Shown: in pieces, positions 58,925-64,000 of the stretch
Numbering within the stretch: position 1 is the first letter of the stretch
Layout: every line of letters begins with the position of its first letter
Assembly: GCA_016178705.1 (NCBI GenBank)
Contig: JACOST010000032.1
Coordinates: forward strand, 88,448-152,447
Length of the DNA stretch: 64,000 bases
Direction: 5' to 3'
Origin: Deltaproteobacteria bacterium
GTDB lineage: Bacteria; Desulfobacterota; Binatia; HRBIN30; JACQVA1
Position numbers and translations under genes: made by a program
The notes under the pieces: model-generated
Seen by the model: only the letters and a program-made list of their open reading frames with translations
Told to the model about the DNA's origin: nothing
Database searches by the model: none

Positions 58925-59134
58925 ATGTGGAAACGTCTACGTGAGGCGATTGAGTGGGTTGGCAAAGGGGCGCGACAACGGACAAGCCGGGTGCACGCAC
59001 TGCTGAGTGTCACCACCGCGAAGCGGGAACGGGATCAGGAAAACAGCCGCCGCAGCGCGGCGCGTGCGCGCTTCTGGGCTGGCGTAGACGAAGGACGCCG
59101 GGAAGCGGAAGCACATAAGGAAGTCGGTGCATGA
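58925..59134 (+). CDS. small basic hypothetical protein
   Basis: A 69-residue Arg/Ala-rich helical protein (MWKRLREAIEWVGKGARQRT to RREAEAHKEVGA). GAAAG lies just upstream of ATG 58925. Its stop overlaps the start of the zinc-ribbon gene in ATGATG, so the two are translationally coupled. Highly charged and without membrane segment or Cys; could bind nucleic acid, though nothing specific shows this. No family recognised. Confidence 0.5.
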   Translation: MWKRLREAIEWVGKGARQRTSRVHALLSVTTAKRERDQENSRRSAARARFWAGVDEGRREAEAHKEVGA

Positions 59135-59340
59135 TGGGACAATTCAGCACGACCAACCGATGCGACAACATGAACCATCGACGGTCGAACGCGCCCGTGG
59201 GTCACTGCCCACAGTGTGGGGCTGTCGTCAACGCGCGCGTTCGGCCCCAGCCGTGCAGCGAGACCCAGCACGCCGCGGCGCGGCGGGACCGCAGCGCATT
59301 CTGCGTCGATTGCGGTGCGCAGTTAATCGTGAGTCGTTGA
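59131..59340 (+). CDS. small zinc-ribbon protein
   Basis: A 69-residue protein with two Cys pairs: Cys26-x-x-Cys29 in HCPQCGAVVNARV and Cys58-x-x-Cys61 in FCVDCGAQLIVSR, a zinc-ribbon arrangement with knuckle-type CxxCG. An extra Cys11 is near the N-terminus. AAGGAAG at about 59117 precedes ATG 59131, which overlaps the upstream gene. It could bind DNA, RNA or protein. No family recognised. Confidence 0.65.
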   Translation: MMGQFSTTNRCDNMNHRRSNAPVGHCPQCGAVVNARVRPQPCSETQHAAARRDRSAFCVDCGAQLIVSR

Positions 59341-59362
59341 GATCCCGTGGAAAAGCGTATGC

Positions 59363-62300
59363 TCACCCCAGAGTGACCTGCACCCGATGGGTCGCGCCGT
59401 CGTCGACCATCGGAATCGGTCCTTGAGCCTCGGCCAGCTCCGCACCGTCTAGTTCCACACGGGTGACGCCGCGAGTGACGCCGCGCGGGTTCTCCACTGC
59501 AATGTTGTAGCGTGCGGAGTGGTAGCGGAACTCGATCTCGAAGCCGCGCCACGCTTTGGGGATGCACGGGTCGATGAGCAGCGTCGCGCCGCGTACACGG
59601 AACCCGAGGATCGATTCGAGGCCGGCGCGATACATCCACGCGGCCGAGCCGGTGTACCAGGTCCAGCCGCCGCGCCCGACGTGCGGCGCCGTGGCGTAGA
59701 TGTCAGCGGCGACAACGTAGGGCTCCACTTTGTAGCGATGCACGCCGGAGCGCGTGCTCGCATGGTTGATCGGATTCAACATCGCAAATAGTTCACCGGC
59801 CTTGTCTCCGTCGCCGAGCAGCGCGAAGGCGATCACCGACCAGATGGCGGCATGGGTGTATTGGCCGCCATTCTCGCGGATGCCGGGTGGGTACCCTTTG
59901 ATGTACCCAGGGTCGAGGGCAGTGTGATCGAACGGCGGAGTGAAGAGTGTCATCACTCCGTCACTGCGGCGCACCAGGTGTTCTTCCACTGCCGCCATGG
60001 CACGGGCAGCCCGCGCCGGATCCGCGGCGCCGGAGATCACGGCCCACGACTGCGCGATCGAATCGATGCGGCACTCGTCGTTCGACGCTGAACCGAGCGG
60101 TGTTCCGTCATCGAAGTAGCCGCGGCGGTACCAGTCGCCGTCCCACGCTTCTCGCTCCAGCGATTCCCGCAGGGCGGCGGCGCAGCATCTCCAGGTCGTG
60201 GCCCGCGCTTGCTCAACACGACCGTCCGCCAGGGGAGCGAACGCACAGAGCGTGGCGTGGAGAAACCAACCGAGCCAGACACTCTCGCCCTTCCCGCCCG
60301 CGCCGACCCGGTTCATGCCATCGTTCCAGTCGCCCGTGCCCATCAGCGGCAAGCCGTGCACACCGAACGATAGACTTCGGTCGAGCGCGCGCGCGCAGTG
60401 CTCGAACAGCGTAGCGCGCTCCTCAGCAACCATCGGCTGAAAGTACGCGTCGGGCTCGCCGTCGCGAAGACCCGGCCCGTCGAGAAACGGCACCGGCTCA
60501 TCAAGCACCGCCAGATCGCCCGTGACCTCGACGTAGTCGGCGACGGCATGCGGTAACCAGACCCCGTCGTCGGACATCCGCGTCCGAACTCCCTGGCCCG
60601 ACGATGGCAGCCACCAATGCTGCATGTCCCCTTCGACGAACTGCCGCGCCGCGGCGCGCAGCAGATGCGCGCGCGTCTGCTGGGGCTGCGACAGTGACAG
60701 CGCCATCACATCTTGGAGCTGATCGCGGAATCCGTACGCACCGCTCGCCTGGTAGAACGCCGAACGCGCCCACACCCGGCACGCGAGCGCCTGGTAGAGC
60801 AACCAGCGGTTCAGCAGGATGTCCATGGAGCGGTCGGGCGTGCGCACCTGCACCGCGCCGAGGACGTCATCCCACTGCCGGATCACCGCCTCGAAGACCG
60901 CATCGAGATCGGCGGTGCGGTAGCGCGTGATCAACGCGAGCGCGTCCGCCTTTGTCGCCGCCTCGCCGAGAAAGAATACGATCTCGGCCGAATCGTTCGG
61001 CTTGATCTCCAGCTTGGTTTGCAGAGCGCCGCAGGGGTCGAGACCAGCGCCGACTCGATTGGAGAGCGATCCTCCGTCGGTGAGCGCCGACGGCTGATCG
61101 AGTGTGCCGTTGCGGCCGAGGAACTCTGTCCGGTCACCCGTCCATGTGAGTTGCCGTCCCCGCAGGTCGGCGAATGCGACGCGACCACCGAACTCGTTAC
61201 TCCAAGCGTTGCGTGCGAGCATGGCTCCGGTCTCCGAATCGATCTCAGTCACGACGCATGGCGCCGAGGCACCACGGGATGTCCCGAGCACCCACTCGAC
61301 ATACGCAGTGACTGATAGACGCCGCGACCGGCCCGAGCCATTCCGGACGCTCAGCCGTGAGATCTTGACGGGATCGTCGAGCGGGACGTACTGCAGCAAC
61401 TCGAGTGAGACGCCGTCCGAAGTGTGTTCGAAGCGGCTGTAGCCCTGGCCGTGTCGGCAGACGTACGGCGAGACCTCCTCGCGAATGGGCAGCGCGGTCG
61501 GAGACCAGAGGGCGCCACTATCGTCGTCGCGGAGGTAGATCGCCTCGCCCGGCTGATCGCCGATGGGGTCGTTCGACCACGGCGTGAGCTGATGCTCGCG
61601 ACTGTTGATCGACCACGTGTAGCCGCCACCGTCGACTGACGTCTGGAAGCCGAACGATGGGTTGGCGATCACGTTGATCCAGGGCGCAGGCGTCCACTGT
61701 CCCTCGCCGAGGATCGTCACATATTCCCGCGCGCTGTCGGCGAAGCCGCCGAGGCCATTGAAAAACTCGATATCCAGTTGTGGCGCGGTGGTCTCAAGCC
61801 GTTCGCTCGCCGCTCTTGCGCGTGGCTCCCCCCAGCCAAAGAGGGGAGATATCCGCCGCTGCGGTCGCGGTACCGCAAGCTCGGTCTCGTACAGGCGCTT
61901 GACCTGTTCGGTGAGGCTGCCGCGGCGGCTGAGGAGGACGGCTCGAGCCACGCTCTGCAGCAGGCTCCGCACCTCGACCGAAATCAGATCGGTTCGCAAG
62001 ACGAACACCTTCCCGCGAACGTCCTCTGCCTCGGGGTGCCCGCGAGACTGGCTCGCACGCAGTATCGCCTCCAGCGCTCCCTGGAGATCCGCGGTATATG
62101 ACGAAGGACGCTCGTTGAGGATCACCACGTCGACTTCCAGTCGCTTCATCCGCCAGTACTCATGGGCGCGGAGAAGCTGCCGGACGATTTCGAGATCTTC
62201 GACCTCATCGATGCGCACCAGGACGACTGGCAAGTCGCCCGAAATGCCATGCGGCCAGAGCGCGGACTGCGCCCGCTCGTTGCGCTTCAAGACTTCGGAC

Positions 62301-64000
62301 GATGGCCGCAGCGTCGGGTCGGAATAGAGCACGTGGTTGGCGAGACGCTGGAAGAGGTGGGCCTCGTCGGGACCGATGCCGAGATGATGGAGCTGCACTT
62401 GCGCCTGGGTCCAGGCCAGCGTGACGGCGCGCTCAAAGGCAGCGGAGTCGTGGTGCTTGTCAGCCAAGTCGAGCGCCTCGCTGCGCGACGGCGCGATCAG
62501 CGTCCAGAACGCGACGCGCACAGTAGCCCCCGGCGGCAGCCGCACGCAGCACCGCAGACTGAAGATCGGATCGAGCACGGTGCCCACCGTGTTGGACAAC
62601 GGCCGGCCGTCGACCACGGAGATCGGCGTGCGGATGGCGCGGCCGCGACCCAGAAAGCGCGCCCGGTCGGTTTCGAACTGCCGCGCGCCTACGCTCTCGC
62701 CTTCCACGACAGCGAGGTGCGCGGCCCACACCTGCTGGTCGCCGGGCGACCGCGGCCGCCGCGTGGCCAAGAGAGTTCCGCCGTCGGCGCCGACATCGGC
62801 GACGAACTCCGTTTGCACGAACAGCTTGGAGAAGGCCGGGTGCGCCGCGTCGGCGGCGGGAGACGCCAACACGACCTCGGCGTACGAGGTCAGCTCGATC
62901 TCCCGCACGCGGCTGCCGAGATTCGACAGCGACACCCGACGCACCTCCGCGTCGGCCTCCGGTGAGACCGCCACCTCCAGCGTCGTGGTGATCGTGCCAT
63001 CGCGGCGGCTGATTTCCGCGCGATCCTCGCAGAACGACACCTCGTAACTATCCGGCTCAACGCCGCTCGGTTGATATCCAGCCGACCACACGTCGCCGCT
63101 CAGACTGTCGCGCAGGAAGACGTAGGCGCCCCAGGAGTCGCAGGTGACGTCCTCGCACCAGCGCGTGACCGCGAGATCGCGCCAGCGACTGTATCCCGAG
63201 CCCGCGCTGGTGAGCATCACGGCATAGCGGCCGTTCGAGAGCAGGTGCGTGCGCGGCACGCGATCGTGTGGCGAGTGGAAGCGGCGCACCATCGGCGGAA
63301 TCAGCTCACGCACACTCGGCGCGGCCATCACCTCCTCGGCGCGCGGGCGCGCCACGGCGACATCGCGTGGCGTGCGCTCCTGTAGCAAGAGTTCGGTGGC
63401 TTGGACGATCGCGTCGGCGTGGAAACGGGCGCGCATCGCGCCGCCGTGGAGTGCGTTGGCGATCGCGAGCAGAGTCATCGCTTGGTGGTGCGCCATGTAG
63501 GTGCGAACGATTGCCACCGACTCGCCTTCGGGCAATCGCGTCGGGGTATAGTCGAGCGCCTCGTACCAACCGTACCGCCCGCGACCGCCGACTGCGGCCA
63601 GCCGCGAGAAATTCTGCGCCGCGGCGTCCGCGTCCACCATCGCCGCCAGCGCCGTCGCGTACGGGGCGACGACGACATCCTCGCTGAGGCCGCGCTTGAG
63701 GCCCAAACCGGGCACGCCGAAATTCGAGTACTGATACGTGAACTCGAGATCGCGCGCATTGTACGCCGATTCCGAAACCCCCCAGGGGACGCCGCGCTCG
63801 GCGCCGTAGTGCATCTGCCGGCGCACGACCAAGCCGTTCGTTTGCTCGAGTAAGCTGCCTACGGGCGCGCGCATCACCAGCGACGGCATCAGGTACTCAA
63901 ACATCGACCCCGACCACGAGATCAACGCCGAGCCGCGGTCGACCGGCGTCAAGGCGCGCCCGAGCCGGAACCAATGCCGCACCGGCACGTCGCCCTTGGC
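59363..64000 (-). CDS. GH94/cyclic beta-1,2-glucan synthase-like protein, C-terminal part (5' end outside window)
   Basis: The frame is open to the right edge, so at least 1545 residues of a larger protein are present. In order: a glycoamylase-like domain (SWSGSMFEYLMPSLVM, RYGWYEALDY, RTYMAHHQAMTLLAI), two carbohydrate-binding/GT36-associated beta domains (PWINVIANPSFGFQTS in the second), and a GH94 phosphorylase-type alpha-barrel (QLQDVMALSLSQPQQTRAHL, GTGDWNDGMNRVG with the general-acid Asp, YTHAAIWSVIAFALLGDG). This layout matches the C-terminal two-thirds of NdvB-type cyclic beta-1,2-glucan synthases, whose GT84 and membrane part would lie beyond 64000. Alternatively a stand-alone phosphorylase. 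It ends 22 nt from the convergent zinc-ribbon gene. Confidence 0.88.
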   Translation of the reverse strand, partial: AKGDVPVRHWFRLGRALTPVDRGSALISWSGSMFEYLMPSLVMRAPVGSLLEQTNGLVVRRQMHYGAERGVPWGVSESAYNARDLEFTYQYSNFGVPGLGLKRGLSEDVVVAPYATALAAMVDADAAAQNFSRLAAVGGRGRYGWYEALDYTPTRLPEGESVAIVRTYMAHHQAMTLLAIANALHGGAMRARFHADAIVQATELLLQERTPRDVAVARPRAEEVMAAPSVRELIPPMVRRFHSPHDRVPRTHLLSNGRYAVMLTSAGSGYSRWRDLAVTRWCEDVTCDSWGAYVFLRDSLSGDVWSAGYQPSGVEPDSYEVSFCEDRAEISRRDGTITTTLEVAVSPEADAEVRRVSLSNLGSRVREIELTSYAEVVLASPAADAAHPAFSKLFVQTEFVADVGADGGTLLATRRPRSPGDQQVWAAHLAVVEGESVGARQFETDRARFLGRGRAIRTPISVVDGRPLSNTVGTVLDPIFSLRCCVRLPPGATVRVAFWTLIAPSRSEALDLADKHHDSAAFERAVTLAWTQAQVQLHHLGIGPDEAHLFQRLANHVLYSDPTLRPSSEVLKRNERAQSALWPHGISGDLPVVLVRIDEVEDLEIVRQLLRAHEYWRMKRLEVDVVILNERPSSYTADLQGALEAILRASQSRGHPEAEDVRGKVFVLRTDLISVEVRSLLQSVARAVLLSRRGSLTEQVKRLYETELAVPRPQRRISPLFGWGEPRARAASERLETTAPQLDIEFFNGLGGFADSAREYVTILGEGQWTPAPWINVIANPSFGFQTSVDGGGYTWSINSREHQLTPWSNDPIGDQPGEAIYLRDDDSGALWSPTALPIREEVSPYVCRHGQGYSRFEHTSDGVSLELLQYVPLDDPVKISRLSVRNGSGRSRRLSVTAYVEWVLGTSRGASAPCVVTEIDSETGAMLARNAWSNEFGGRVAFADLRGRQLTWTGDRTEFLGRNGTLDQPSALTDGGSLSNRVGAGLDPCGALQTKLEIKPNDSAEIVFFLGEAATKADALALITRYRTADLDAVFEAVIRQWDDVLGAVQVRTPDRSMDILLNRWLLYQALACRVWARSAFYQASGAYGFRDQLQDVMALSLSQPQQTRAHLLRAAARQFVEGDMQHWWLPSSGQGVRTRMSDDGVWLPHAVADYVEVTGDLAVLDEPVPFLDGPGLRDGEPDAYFQPMVAEERATLFEHCARALDRSLSFGVHGLPLMGTGDWNDGMNRVGAGGKGESVWLGWFLHATLCAFAPLADGRVEQARATTWRCCAAALRESLEREAWDGDWYRRGYFDDGTPLGSASNDECRIDSIAQSWAVISGAADPARAARAMAAVEEHLVRRSDGVMTLFTPPFDHTALDPGYIKGYPPGIRENGGQYTHAAIWSVIAFALLGDGDKAGELFAMLNPINHASTRSGVHRYKVEPYVVAADIYATAPHVGRGGWTWYTGSAAWMYRAGLESILGFRVRGATLLIDPCIPKAWRGFEIEFRYHSARYNIAVENPRGVTRGVTRVELDGAELAEAQGPIPMVDDGATHRVQVTLG

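Overview
The window is high-GC, densely coded bacterial DNA with no rRNA or tRNA gene that I can see. The gene mix points to an uncultured lineage formerly lumped with Deltaproteobacteria, most like Candidatus Binatota (Desulfobacterota_B): two amidohydrolase-2 genes, an LLM-class flavin/F420 oxidoreductase, a nitronate monooxygenase, secreted Thr/Pro-rich and dockerin-like proteins, and a UGSC selenoprotein. That placement is inference from gene content, not a computed phylogeny.

Layout. 1-4868: chemotaxis cluster on + (MCP cut by the left edge, a decayed second MCP, cheW, cheR, cheD, cheB, cheY-like); cheA is not in the window. 4808-11626 (-): a cyclic-nucleotide-gated-looking SLC13-type transporter, then a MacA/ATPase/two-permease exporter. 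11794-16099: serine hydrolase, GAF membrane protein, FAD monooxygenase and SDR. 16110-19750 (-): LolA-like protein with an RND exporter carrying a C-terminal cNMP domain. 19858-25853: ABC-2 ATPase and permease separated by a lower-GC secreted NTR-like gene and a Crp-like regulator, then a histidine kinase with an N-terminal GIY-YIG domain. 26011-33702: HAD phosphatase, response regulator, metallophosphoesterase, TPR protein, GNAT/acyl-CoA ligase and an F420-type reductase. 33979-39261: JAMM-DinG helicase, two small genes, a PBP5-type carboxypeptidase and a Thr/Pro-rich protein. 39270-41965 (-): two amidohydrolases. 42103-45660 (-): class III cyclase-AAA-TPR regulator. 45808-49977: GH4 glycosidase, VOC protein, SDR and AI-2E-family transporter. 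50031-52670: large Cys-patterned secreted repeat protein. 52692-56855 (-): LLM oxidoreductase, nitronate monooxygenase, UGSC selenoprotein (split by an in-frame TGA) and its thioredoxin-fused partner. 57001-59340: secreted InlB-like protein and two coupled small proteins. 59363-64000 (-): GH94/cyclic-glucan-synthase-like enzyme cut by the right edge.

Three threads stand out. (1) A likely true selenoprotein: one frame runs from 55238 down to 54702 through a TGA that begins a U-G-S-C motif, with a SECIS-like hairpin just after it. (2) Unusual repeats: short degenerate 7-mer or 9-mer words kept in strict phase in six intergenic spots; palindromic elements inserted in frame in coding genes, five of them in the single cyclase-AAA gene; and a GIY-YIG nuclease module bounded by inverted copies of one palindrome and fused to a histidine kinase, with a solo copy 8 kb away. 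(3) Cyclic-nucleotide signalling: a class III cyclase, a Crp-like factor and two transporters with fused cNMP-binding domains lie within about 40 kb.
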